6,787 nt of DNA from Cyanobacteriota bacterium (GTDB taxonomy: Bacteria > Cyanobacteriota > Cyanobacteriia > Phormidesmidales > Phormidesmidaceae): NCBI GenBank assembly GCA_027483425.1, contig JAIXUR010000397.1:1-6787 (forward strand). Direction: 5' to 3'. The notes beneath the pieces are model-generated. The model saw nothing but the letters and a program-made list of their open reading frames with translations. It did not search any database and was not told the origin of the DNA. The translations under genes were made by a program, and so were the position numbers. This document shows, one piece after another, positions 1 through 5,460 of this stretch; position 1 is the first letter of the stretch; each line of letters begins with the position of its first letter.

Positions 1-191
1 ATCACTGGATATTCCAGCAGATAGAGGTAATTCTGCTGGATGCGATCCAGCGCCTGCTGCTCGGCTGGGGTGAGTTCTGGCAGATCATGGTGCCATTCTG
101 AGAAAAAAGCATCATCCTGCACCTGCTGCAACCCAAATTGTGTCTTCAAGTCGTGGAGTTTGACCTTGCGAGCGGCAACTGTCTGGGGCAT
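1..191 (-). CDS. Partial HsdR-N-like restriction-type protein (N-terminus only)
   Basis: An open frame runs leftward from an ATG at 191-189 to the window edge, giving 63 codons without a stop. It begins MPQTVAARKVKLHDLKTQ and contains FFSEWHHDLPELTPAEQQ and, near the edge, YLYLLEYP. This pattern (a 'LxDLxxxFGLQ' opening, then 'FFxEWxxxLPELT', then 'YLxLLxYP') matches, from memory, a family common in cyanobacteria and usually annotated as restriction endonuclease subunit R or type I restriction HsdR N-terminal domain protein, about 200 residues long. Such genes often stand alone without HsdM or HsdS, so a working restriction system should not be assumed. The catalytic region would lie outside the window. 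The frame stays open upstream of the ATG with a TTG at 203-201, so the start is uncertain, and no clear ribosome binding site is visible. The coding frame is well supported; the family is moderately supported. Confidence 0.6.
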   Translation of the reverse strand, partial: MPQTVAARKVKLHDLKTQFGLQQVQDDAFFSEWHHDLPELTPAEQQALDRIQQNYLYLLEYPV

Positions 192-394
192 GGCGGCGTT
201 CAAGGCTAGCGGATGCTCCCATTTTAAAGGGTAAAGACTGGGCTGATGGATTGGCCGAGTGGTACCGACCTAGGCTGATGATCCAACCGAGTTCACAAGG
301 GGAGCAGGGCCGCCCAACGATTGCCTGAGGAGGCTTGAGGAGCTAGCTGAGAAGCCTGGGCGCACTAGGGATGTTTCTGGCCAGAATCTCGTCG

Positions 395-408
395 GCGATC
401 GCGATCGC
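395..408. repeat. Two overlapping HIP1 palindromes
   Basis: Two GCGATCGC octamers overlap by two bases (395-402 and 401-408), giving GCGATCGCGATCGC. HIP1 is a highly over-represented octamer in many cyanobacterial genomes. Five more copies lie in the window, at about 749, 3822, 3865, 6070 and 6135. It serves here mainly as a taxonomic marker; its function is unsettled. Confidence 0.9.
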
Positions 409-412
409 CTGG

Positions 413-434
413 CCAGATGTAGCGCTAAATCTGG
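413..434. promoter_or_regulatory. 22-bp near-perfect palindrome upstream of nrdJ
   Basis: The half-sites CCAGAT (413-418) and ATCTGG (429-434) flank a perfect TAGCGCTA core (420-427). Only the pair 419/428 (G and A) breaks the symmetry. A dyad of this length in front of a gene is typical of a dimeric regulator's operator. It shares an 11-base word with the neighbouring element at 445-469. No regulator can be named: the sequence does not fit the NrdR box as I know it (ACA-C-x-A-TAT-A pattern). Confidence 0.5.
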
Positions 435-444
435 AGGAAAGTTG

Positions 445-469
445 ATTTTCAGACGCTACATCTGAAAAT
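445..469. promoter_or_regulatory. Perfect 9-bp inverted repeat, candidate nrdJ operator
   Basis: ATTTTCAGA (445-453) and TCTGAAAAT (461-469) are exact reverse complements around a seven-base spacer. The element ends eight bases before a TATGAT box, so it covers where a -35 element would lie. The word CGCTACATCTG (454-464) inside it is the exact reverse complement of CAGATGTAGCG (414-424) in the upstream palindrome, with centres 40 bp apart. This could be an operator on DNA or, if transcribed, alternative hairpins. Confidence 0.45.
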
Positions 470-476
470 AATCGGC

Positions 477-482
477 TATGAT
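477..482 (+). promoter_or_regulatory. Possible -10 box of nrdJ (TATGAT)
   Basis: TATGAT matches the sigma-70 -10 consensus at five of six positions. There is no good -35 hexamer 16-18 bases upstream; that space is filled by the inverted repeat at 445-469. This would suit a promoter that depends on an activator or is blocked by a repressor. It is a prediction from sequence only. Confidence 0.35.
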
Positions 483-595
483 GATCGACCATTGGGGCGA
501 TCTGCTGAACCTGGGCTAAAAATCTGCCGATTCATGCGGTTTTCTAGCGCCTGGTTTGGGTTATGACGCACCGATCTACGTACTCTCTTGCTATC

Positions 596-601
596 AAAAG
601 G
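596..601 (+). promoter_or_regulatory. nrdJ: Ribosome binding site supporting the ATG at 610
   Basis: AAAAGG sits eight bases before the ATG, a workable Shine-Dalgarno match. The longer frame starting with TTG at 556 lacks such a site, and its extra 18 residues do not look like the family. This decides the start chosen for nrdJ. Confidence 0.5.
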
Positions 602-609
602 CTGATCCC

Positions 610-2817
610 ATGGTCCAAGAACTTCCCCGCACTCGGCCCCAGGGGCCATTCCCTGAGGCAGCACCCGCGGCGTTTCCTGTGTTTTATCGCACCTATAGCC
701 GTCGGGGCGAGGTGGTAGAGGGGCAGCGCGAAACCTGGGAGCAGGTGTGCGATCGCACCCTAGCCGGTCTAGTCGAGCTGGGTCGCCTCACACCAGCAGA
801 AACCGCCCTAATTAACCGCATGCAGCTCCAGGTGAAGGCCCTGCCCTCCGGGCGCTGGCTCTGGGTGGGCGGTACCGCCTGGAGTAAACAGCCCGAAAAC
901 TTTTCTGGAGCCTACAACTGCACCAGCACCAACGTCGTTGACTGGCATGCCTTTGGGCTAATGATGGATCTGGCCATGATGGGCTGCGGCACCGGAGCGA
1001 TCCTAGAACCCAAGTACATTAACCAAATTCCCGCCATCCGCAACCGCCTGACGGTGACCATGGCCGGTGGCATCGGCGAAACCCCTGCGGCTGAGCGGCG
1101 CGAAATCACCGACGTCACCATTGATGACAATCAGGTCACGATTCGGGTGGGCGACAGCCGCCAAGGCTGGGTCAAGTCCTACGAAACCCTGCTAGAGCTA
1201 TCTACGGATGAACGCTTTACGGGTGAGGTTCATGTCACCATTGACCTGCGCGACGTGCGCCCCGCCGGGGAAAAGCTCAAGGGCTTTGGCGGCGTGGCCA
1301 ACCCGGTGCGCCTGTCGCTGCTCTACGATCGCTGCGCCAACCTGCTCAACAAAGCCCTCGGTCGCCAGCTCAACTCCGTGGAGTGCTGCCTGCTGATCGA
1401 TGAAGCCGCCGCCTGCGTCGTCGCCGGAAACATCCGCAGGTCCGCGGGCATGAGGCAATTCGACAGCAACGATACCCTGGCGGCCAGCGCCAAGGATAAC
1501 CTCTGGCAGCAGGATGCCGAGGGCAACTGGCGGATCGACCCCGAGCGCGACGTATTGCGCATGGCCAACCACACCCGCGTCTTCCACGAAAAGCCCAGTC
1601 TGCAAGACTGCGTTGATTCGGTGCGCAAGCAGTTTTACTCCGGTGAAGGCGCGATCCAGTGGGCTGGAGAAGCCAAACGCCGGGCAAATGGTAGTGATAG
1701 ATACGGTTTGAATCCCTGCGGAGAAATAATTGGATCCAATTTTCACTGCAATCTGGCTGAAGTGCACCTCAACCAGCTCGATCCCAAAAATCTGACGGAG
1801 CAGGAAGATGCGTTTACGGCGGCGGCGCTGTCTGTCGCAGTACTGCTCAACCACCAGTTCAATGAGCCTCGCTACCAAAAGTCGCGCCTAGAAGACCCCA
1901 TTGTGGGCGTTTCCTTCACCGGGTTGTTCGACTTCTTTGTCAATGCGTTTGGGGTTGAGTGGCTGCGCTGGTGGGAGGCCGGTCGCCCTGACACCATGCA
2001 GGGTCTTGATTTCAAGGCTCAGGAGCAAGCGTATCTAACCCGCTGGAAAGAGATTGTGCACCGGGTGGTGTGGGAGTACTGCGACTCCTGTCAGGATCGC
2101 TTCGACCATGGCCAAGGTCTCAAGCGCCCCAACCGTTGCACCACCATCCAGCCCGCTGGCACCAAATCCCTGCTTACGGGTGCGAGCCCCGGCTGGCATC
2201 CACCCAAAGCCCAGCGCTTTATCCGGCGCATCACCTTCCGTAAGAATGATCCCGTGGCGATGGCCTGCATCGACTATGGCTATTCTGTGGTGCCTTCCCA
2301 GTCTGACAAAGACGACAACGGCAACCTGCTCAACGACCCCTTCGACCCCCGCTGTACCGAGTGGCTCGTCGAAATTCCCGTCGAGGTGCCCTGGGCGAAT
2401 GTACCCGGTGCCGACGAAATCGCCATTGAGAAATTCTCGGCGGCGGCCCAGTTCGACTTTTACATGCAGGTGCAGACCCACTACACCACCCACAACACCT
2501 CGGCCACCATCGAGTTTCGTGAACCGGAGCTAGAGTCGTTAGCCGAGCGCATCTACCAGGTCATCCAAAACGACGAGGGCTATATTTCTGCGGCCCTGTT
2601 GGCCCGGTTCGACGACCTGCAAACCTTCCCCCGCCTTCCCTTTGAACCCATCGACAAGGCCACCTTCGAAGCTCAAAAGCAGCAGGTAGAGGCCCGGCGC
2701 GGTACCGACAACTTCCATGGGGCCCTGTCTCGCTACGACGCGGGAGAGGTCATCGAAGCTGGCCCGGCGGGGTGCGATTCCGACAAGTGCATGATGCCTG
2801 AGAAAAAGCCTGACTAG
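610..2817 (+). CDS. nrdJ: Class II (adenosylcobalamin-dependent) ribonucleoside-triphosphate reductase
   Basis: This 735-residue cytosolic enzyme reduces ribonucleoside triphosphates to deoxynucleotides, using a thiyl radical generated from adenosylcobalamin, and so supplies DNA precursors. It resembles the monomeric Lactobacillus leichmannii-type enzyme (739 residues) and its cyanobacterial relatives. Key residues are visible: Cys104 in NCTSTN and Cys380 in FHCNLAE are the likely active-site redox pair; Asn368, Cys370 and Glu372 in NPCGEI are the radical Cys and its partners; Cys722 and Cys727 in CDSDKC are the C-terminal shuttle pair with the family's spacing. PNRCTTIQPAGTKSLLTGA (508-526) is the conserved phosphate-binding stretch. 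No ATP-cone is seen at the N-terminus. I chose the ATG at 610, not the TTG at 556, because MVQEL fits the start I recall for cyanobacterial homologues and AAAAGG (596-601) lies eight bases upstream. The frame is intact with no intein. Codon use shifts sharply around the active-site Cys370. Confidence 0.95.
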   Translation: MVQELPRTRPQGPFPEAAPAAFPVFYRTYSRRGEVVEGQRETWEQVCDRTLAGLVELGRLTPAETALINRMQLQVKALPSGRWLWVGGTAWSKQPENFSGAYNCTSTNVVDWHAFGLMMDLAMMGCGTGAILEPKYINQIPAIRNRLTVTMAGGIGETPAAERREITDVTIDDNQVTIRVGDSRQGWVKSYETLLELSTDERFTGEVHVTIDLRDVRPAGEKLKGFGGVANPVRLSLLYDRCANLLNKALGRQLNSVECCLLIDEAAACVVAGNIRRSAGMRQFDSNDTLAASAKDNLWQQDAEGNWRIDPERDVLRMANHTRVFHEKPSLQDCVDSVRKQFYSGEGAIQWAGEAKRRANGSDRYGLNPCGEIIGSNFHCNLAEVHLNQLDPKNLTEQEDAFTAAALSVAVLLNHQFNEPRYQKSRLEDPIVGVSFTGLFDFFVNAFGVEWLRWWEAGRPDTMQGLDFKAQEQAYLTRWKEIVHRVVWEYCDSCQDRFDHGQGLKRPNRCTTIQPAGTKSLLTGASPGWHPPKAQRFIRRITFRKNDPVAMACIDYGYSVVPSQSDKDDNGNLLNDPFDPRCTEWLVEIPVEVPWANVPGADEIAIEKFSAAAQFDFYMQVQTHYTTHNTSATIEFREPELESLAERIYQVIQNDEGYISAALLARFDDLQTFPRLPFEPIDKATFEAQKQQVEARRGTDNFHGALSRYDAGEVIEAGPAGCDSDKCMMPEKKPD

Positions 2818-2844
2818 AGACCTGAGAGGATAGAGAGATAGCAG

Positions 2845-2879
2845 AAAGGGGGATTGGCTGTGCCAATCCCCCTTTTTTT
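2845..2879 (+). terminator. Intrinsic terminator of nrdJ
   Basis: A perfect 14-bp stem pairs 2845-2858 (AAAGGGGGATTGGC) with 2862-2875 (GCCAATCCCCCTTT) around a TGT loop. It runs into seven T residues (2873-2879) and begins 27 bases after the nrdJ stop. On the other strand the hairpin is followed by only three T residues, so it should act mainly on nrdJ, though it might also slow transcription arriving from the convergent gene. Confidence 0.93.
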
Positions 2880-2884
2880 GAGTT

Positions 2885-2934
2885 AGGAGTCAGGAGTCAA
2901 GAGCTGAATTCTGACTCCTGAATTCTGAATTCTG
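2885..2934. repeat. Short repeat cluster of GGAGTCA and GAATTCT heptamers
   Basis: GGAGTCA appears twice in tandem-like order (2886-2892 and 2893-2899, offset by one base), followed by its complement TGACTCC (2912-2918). GAATTCTG occurs at 2906, 2920 and 2927. The ten-base arms TCAGGAGTCA (2890-2899) and TGACTCCTGA (2912-2921) are exact inverted repeats. Degenerate heptamer repeats of this sort are common between genes in filamentous cyanobacteria. The cluster lies between two convergent genes just after the terminator, a typical place for such elements. Confidence 0.7.
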
Positions 2935-2969
2935 CTCGAAACAACATTTCCCGCCTTGCCCCCTTACCC

Positions 2970-2996
2970 CGAGCTCAGCCTGTTTAGCTCAGCTCG
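2970..2996. repeat. Hairpin enclosing the stop codon of the coiled-coil gene
   Basis: CGAGCTCAGC (2970-2979) pairs with GCTCAGCTCG (2987-2996) with a single C-C mismatch at 2976/2990. The seven-base loop contains the complement of the TAA stop (2984-2986). In the minus-strand transcript the stem therefore straddles the end of the reading frame. No T tract follows on the minus strand, so it is not a standard intrinsic terminator; it may stabilise the 3' end. Confidence 0.55.
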
Positions 2997-4597
2997 TTAA
3001 TATCGTTCAGGCTGTCTAGAAGGTCACCGGAAGTCCCTTCTGGTGACGGAGCGCTCAACAGGGCGTCGAGATCGAGTCCTTCGGTATCGAAGTCTAGGTC
3101 AAGGGGGTCGGTTTGATCTACGCCAGCGTCGCTATCCAGCAGGTCCGAGAACCCTAAATCATCTAGGGTAACCGGAACGTCATCGGCGGTGAGGTCATCA
3201 ATGCCCAAGCGGATGCCTAGGCTGGCATCCAGGGTGGCCTGATTGGCGGCGGCAATGGCAGCATCCAAATCCAGTTCACCGCTATCGTTTTTTGGGTCAG
3301 TTCCTGGGACGGTTTCTGGGGCCAACCCTGGCGCAGGTGCATTGTCGAGAGCGTTGTCCTGGAGGAGTTGTAGCTGTAGCCGAGCGTCGTAGCTTTGCTC
3401 TAGCTCCTCGGTGCGCTGGGTGAGCTCATCCTGATATTGCTCAATCTTGGCCGCTAGTTTTTGCTCGTACTCGTTTTGCAGCCTGGCCTCTAGTTCCTGA
3501 CGCAGGTTGAGCGCTAGCTCCGCTGGGGCAGTTTCTGCCAAGGCAGTTATCCCTGGGGCATTGGCCTGGGCGAGCTGTAGACGATCGGCAAAGGCTTGCT
3601 CAAGTTCAGCCCGCTGCTGAGCCATGTCGTCTTGGTATTGGGCAATGCGCTCGGCTAGGCGCTGGTCGTAGTCGGCCTGGAGCCGAGCTTCGATCTCAGC
3701 GATTTGGCTAGCCGCTGGGCCGTCCAATGGGCTAGCCAAGATTCCCTCGGGCACCAAGGCGCTAGGGGGCAGAGTAGGGGTGGTTTGGGTCAAACGGGCT
3801 TGGAGGTCATCCTGGTAGTGGGCGATCGCCTCGGTCAGGCGCTGGTCGTAGTCTTGCTGGGCCAGCGATCGCGCCTCAGCCAGTTTTTCTTGCAGGTGAT
3901 ACTCGTAGGCCTGCTGAATTTTGGCGGCGGCTTCCTTCAGCCGCGTTTCGTATTGTTTTCGAATGCGCTGTTCGATGGCCATGGCGGCCTCGGTGGAGGC
4001 AGATTCGGGGGCGGCATCTAGGGGGCCTGCCTCCCCGAGCAAGCTTTGGCGCGCTAGGTACTCAGCTTCTATCTGATGACGCTGCGCCTCAATCTGAGCT
4101 TGGTAGTCATCTATTTTTTCAACCAGCTGCACCTCGTAGTCTTTTTGCAGTTGTGCCATGGCCTCCTGCAGTCGCAGCTGGTACTCCTGCTCCAATTGTT
4201 GACGAATGCCCTGCTCGGTGGTGCTGCTCGCCTCTCCTGGGGCCAGGTCCCCGGGGGCTGAGTATCCAAGGGATGCATCGTCTGGGGTGGCTCCCCCGAT
4301 CAAGCTTTGGCGGGCAAAGTACTCTGTTTCAAGTTGGCTACGCTGCGCCTCAAACTGAACCTGGTAACCCTCCATTTTTTCGGCCAGCTGCACCTCATAG
4401 TCTTTTTGCAGCTGCCCAATGGCCTCCCGCAGCCGGAGCTCGTGCTCCTGCTCTAGATCGTCTTGGCGCTTCTGGCTCTGCTGCAAGGCCTCGGTCAGTT
4501 CATTCACCTGGCCCTGCCGTAGGTAGTAGCCCACAATAACCGCCAGCAACAGGCCAATTAAACTAGCAACAATTAACCCTTGCGTAAGTTGAGGCAT
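2984..4597 (-). CDS. Membrane-anchored repetitive coiled-coil protein with acidic Asp/Leu-rich tail
   Basis: I do not recognise a named family for this 537-residue protein. Residues 1-6 are uncharged, and 7-25 form one hydrophobic helix followed by YYLRQGQ. This looks like an uncleaved N-terminal anchor that leaves the bulk in the cytoplasm, a topology like that of ZipA or EzrA, although a signal peptide cannot be excluded. Residues about 30-410 are charged coiled coil in repeated blocks (48-105, 135-192, 209-270, 302-348, 370-416), joined by Pro/Ala/Gly linkers. The blocks carry at least ten copies of an aromatic(or His)-x-x-x-Leu word, for example DYEVQL, DYDQRL and EYEQKL. Residues 440-537 are very acidic and Asp/Leu-rich (DLDFDTEGLDLDALL), with no cysteine or enzyme motif. 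A structural, scaffolding or cell-envelope role is conceivable but is only inference. The ATG at 4597 is preceded by a good ribosome binding site. It is convergent with nrdJ. Confidence 0.85.
   Translation of the reverse strand: MPQLTQGLIVASLIGLLLAVIVGYYLRQGQVNELTEALQQSQKRQDDLEQEHELRLREAIGQLQKDYEVQLAEKMEGYQVQFEAQRSQLETEYFARQSLIGGATPDDASLGYSAPGDLAPGEASSTTEQGIRQQLEQEYQLRLQEAMAQLQKDYEVQLVEKIDDYQAQIEAQRHQIEAEYLARQSLLGEAGPLDAAPESASTEAAMAIEQRIRKQYETRLKEAAAKIQQAYEYHLQEKLAEARSLAQQDYDQRLTEAIAHYQDDLQARLTQTTPTLPPSALVPEGILASPLDGPAASQIAEIEARLQADYDQRLAERIAQYQDDMAQQRAELEQAFADRLQLAQANAPGITALAETAPAELALNLRQELEARLQNEYEQKLAAKIEQYQDELTQRTEELEQSYDARLQLQLLQDNALDNAPAPGLAPETVPGTDPKNDSGELDLDAAIAAANQATLDASLGIRLGIDDLTADDVPVTLDDLGFSDLLDSDAGVDQTDPLDLDFDTEGLDLDALLSAPSPEGTSGDLLDSLNDINELS
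3350..3490 (-). repeat. Coiled-coil block E (residues 370-416)
   Basis: This block contains EARLQNEYEQKLAAK, then EQYQDELTQR and SYDARLQ. It aligns with block D 67 residues earlier: tyrosines at 377, 388 and 403 match 310, 321 and Phe336. The DNA is well diverged between the two, so this duplication looks older than the one at 4022-4456. Confidence 0.75.
3554..3694 (-). repeat. Coiled-coil block D (residues 302-348)
   Basis: This block contains EARLQADYDQRLAER, then AQYQDDMAQQ and FADRLQ. Part of it also resembles residues 247-265: the 17 bases AGGCGCTGGTCGTAGTC occur at both 3657-3673 and 3837-3853 on the plus strand, both encoding the DYDQRL region. This points to duplication within the gene. 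Confidence 0.75.
4022..4195 (-). repeat. Coiled-coil block B (residues 135-192)
   Basis: This is a close copy of block A, displaced by exactly 87 codons (261 bp). Both read LEQE-[HY]-x-LRL-x-EA, then QLQKDYEVQL, and end in ARQSL. At DNA level 4123-4150 and 4384-4411 differ at only one of 28 bases, so this is a relatively recent in-frame duplication or one maintained by gene conversion. Confidence 0.85.
4283..4456 (-). repeat. Coiled-coil block A (residues 48-105)
   Basis: This is the first block after the membrane anchor and the partner of block B. His52 stands where block B has Tyr139; Tyr67, Tyr78 and Tyr93 match Tyr154, Tyr165 and Tyr180. It ends in ARQSLIGG, followed by a Pro/Ala/Gly/Ser linker of about 30 residues. 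Confidence 0.85.
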
Positions 4598-4953
4598 GGT
4601 GTTTCTCCCCCATAAGACTAAAGACGAGCCGCAGAGTATCCCCGCCTCAGGAGCAGAGAACCACCACCTACTCCGCCTTAGCAGCCGTTATAAATATTGA
4701 CGATCCATGATATACGCTGCACCAGGTTTGGGATCTGCAACTTTACCCAAACGCAGCTTGAGAGCAAGCCTTTGATCTGATTAACGGCCATCTTCAACCA
4801 TGACAGATTATGACGGTGGGGTAGGGGTAGACCCACGGGGCCCTGGAGGCATCCCCTACAATGGAGCTAGAACGGATTGGTAGGGCCATAAACCTCACCA
4901 GAGCCGTATCCAAGGTTTAAGCCTCCCACTTGAGTTCTCTTTACTGGTTGTCT
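4598..4953. other. Divergent intergenic region between the coiled-coil gene and rsfS
   Basis: These 356 bases should hold the promoters of both flanking genes. An AT-rich patch at about 4687-4712 (TTATAAATATTGACG and GATATACG) is the likeliest promoter region for the leftward gene, but I cannot assign a clean -35/-10 pair. On the right, GTAGGGG (4821-4827) and CCCCTAC (4853-4859) are exact inverted repeats, and TACAAT at 4857-4862 resembles a -10 box for rsfS without a recognisable -35. I see no gene here. Confidence 0.45.
4604..4610 (-). promoter_or_regulatory. Ribosome binding site of the coiled-coil gene
   Basis: On the minus strand GGGGGAG lies about seven bases before the ATG at 4597-4595. 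It is a good purine-rich Shine-Dalgarno sequence and supports both the start codon and the reality of this gene. Confidence 0.65.
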
Positions 4954-5460
4954 ATGACCCATTCCCCCCACCGCCAGCCCGCGATTCGTACCGCATCTCC
5001 TTCAGAAATTTCCCCTTCAGGCATCGCCACCGATGCCCCCCAGGCTCCCCAGACCGACGACGATGCCTTGACGTTGGCCTATGCCATAGCTGCCGCTGCC
5101 GATGAACGCAAAGCGGGCAACGTGACCATCTTGCAGGTAGGAGAGGTGTCGTATCTGGCCGATTACTTTGTAATTGCCACCGGGTTTTCGACCGTACAGG
5201 TGCGGGCCATTGCTCGGTCGATCGAAGTGACCCTCGAAGTAGACTTAAACCGCCGTCCTTTGCGATTAGAAGGCCAGGGCGACAGCAGCTGGATTGTGAT
5301 GGACTATGGAGATGTCATTGTCCATGTCTTTATGCCTGAGGCCAGAGACTTTTACGACCTGGAAGCCTTTTGGGGCCACGCCAACCAGATTGTCTACCAG
5401 CCCTCTGTTCAGATCGCTGGGCAAAGACCTGGCTACTCCTTTGGCCCTGAACAGGCTTAA
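4954..5460 (+). CDS. rsfS: Ribosome silencing factor RsfS (RsfA/Iojap family)
   Basis: RsfS binds ribosomal protein uL14 on the free large subunit and blocks joining with the small subunit, lowering translation when nutrients are scarce. This copy has 168 residues. The conserved domain spans about 37-147 and shows the family's hallmarks: ERKAGNVTIL, SYLADYFVIATGFS, QVRAIARSIE, SSWIVMDYGDVIVHVFMP and RDFYDLEAFWGHA. The first 36 residues (MTHSPHRQPA onward) are rich in Pro, Ser and Thr, look disordered and are not part of the domain; cyanobacterial members often carry such a variable leader. I chose the ATG at 4954; a TTG at 4930 would add eight residues. Neither has a strong ribosome binding site. 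The gene lies upstream of the CGLD27 and asparaginase genes in the same direction. Confidence 0.93.
   Translation: MTHSPHRQPAIRTASPSEISPSGIATDAPQAPQTDDDALTLAYAIAAAADERKAGNVTILQVGEVSYLADYFVIATGFSTVQVRAIARSIEVTLEVDLNRRPLRLEGQGDSSWIVMDYGDVIVHVFMPEARDFYDLEAFWGHANQIVYQPSVQIAGQRPGYSFGPEQA

Larger units (their letters stand above)
192..609. other. Intergenic region between the divergent partial gene and nrdJ
   Basis: I see no convincing gene in these 418 bases. The left half (about 230-360) holds only weak inverted repeats, such as AGGCTT at 331-336 with AAGCCT at 352-357 around an internal AGCTAGCT. Two overlapping HIP1 sites lie at 395-408. The palindrome cluster at 413-469 and the TATGAT box at 477-482 probably form the nrdJ control region. 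This implies a leader of roughly 120 bases before the nrdJ ATG. I found no recognisable cobalamin riboswitch B12 box and no tRNA. Confidence 0.6.

Noticed and set aside
413..469. NrdR boxes controlling nrdJ
   Set aside because: The paired palindromes have a suggestive arrangement, but their sequence does not fit the known NrdR consensus, so no regulator is named.
192..609. Cobalamin riboswitch upstream of the B12-dependent nrdJ
   Set aside because: GGCCAGAATCTCG at about 379-391 resembles part of a B12 box, but the conserved core does not match and no surrounding riboswitch folds are visible. A covariance-model search (Rfam cobalamin) would settle it.
1198..1878. A 226-codon open frame on the minus strand inside nrdJ
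   Set aside because: It lies entirely antisense to a well-conserved gene, has no ribosome binding site or recognisable domain, and is explained by the high GC and codon bias of nrdJ.
2035..2533. Overlapping 150-160-codon frames on both strands within the 3' part of nrdJ
   Set aside because: They are shadow frames; their translations are low-complexity (Pro/Thr/Ser- or Gly/Val-rich) and nrdJ conservation occupies the same DNA.
610..2817. Intein or intron inside nrdJ
   Set aside because: The protein reads continuously through all conserved motifs at about the expected family length, with no splicing block or intron structure. Only a possible footprint is reported.
3704..4539. Plus-strand frames opposite the coiled-coil gene
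   Set aside because: Their Leu/Gly/Val-rich translations are the mirror of Gln/Glu/Ala codons in the repeats; there is no start signal, and the minus-strand frame has a good ribosome binding site and coherent domains.
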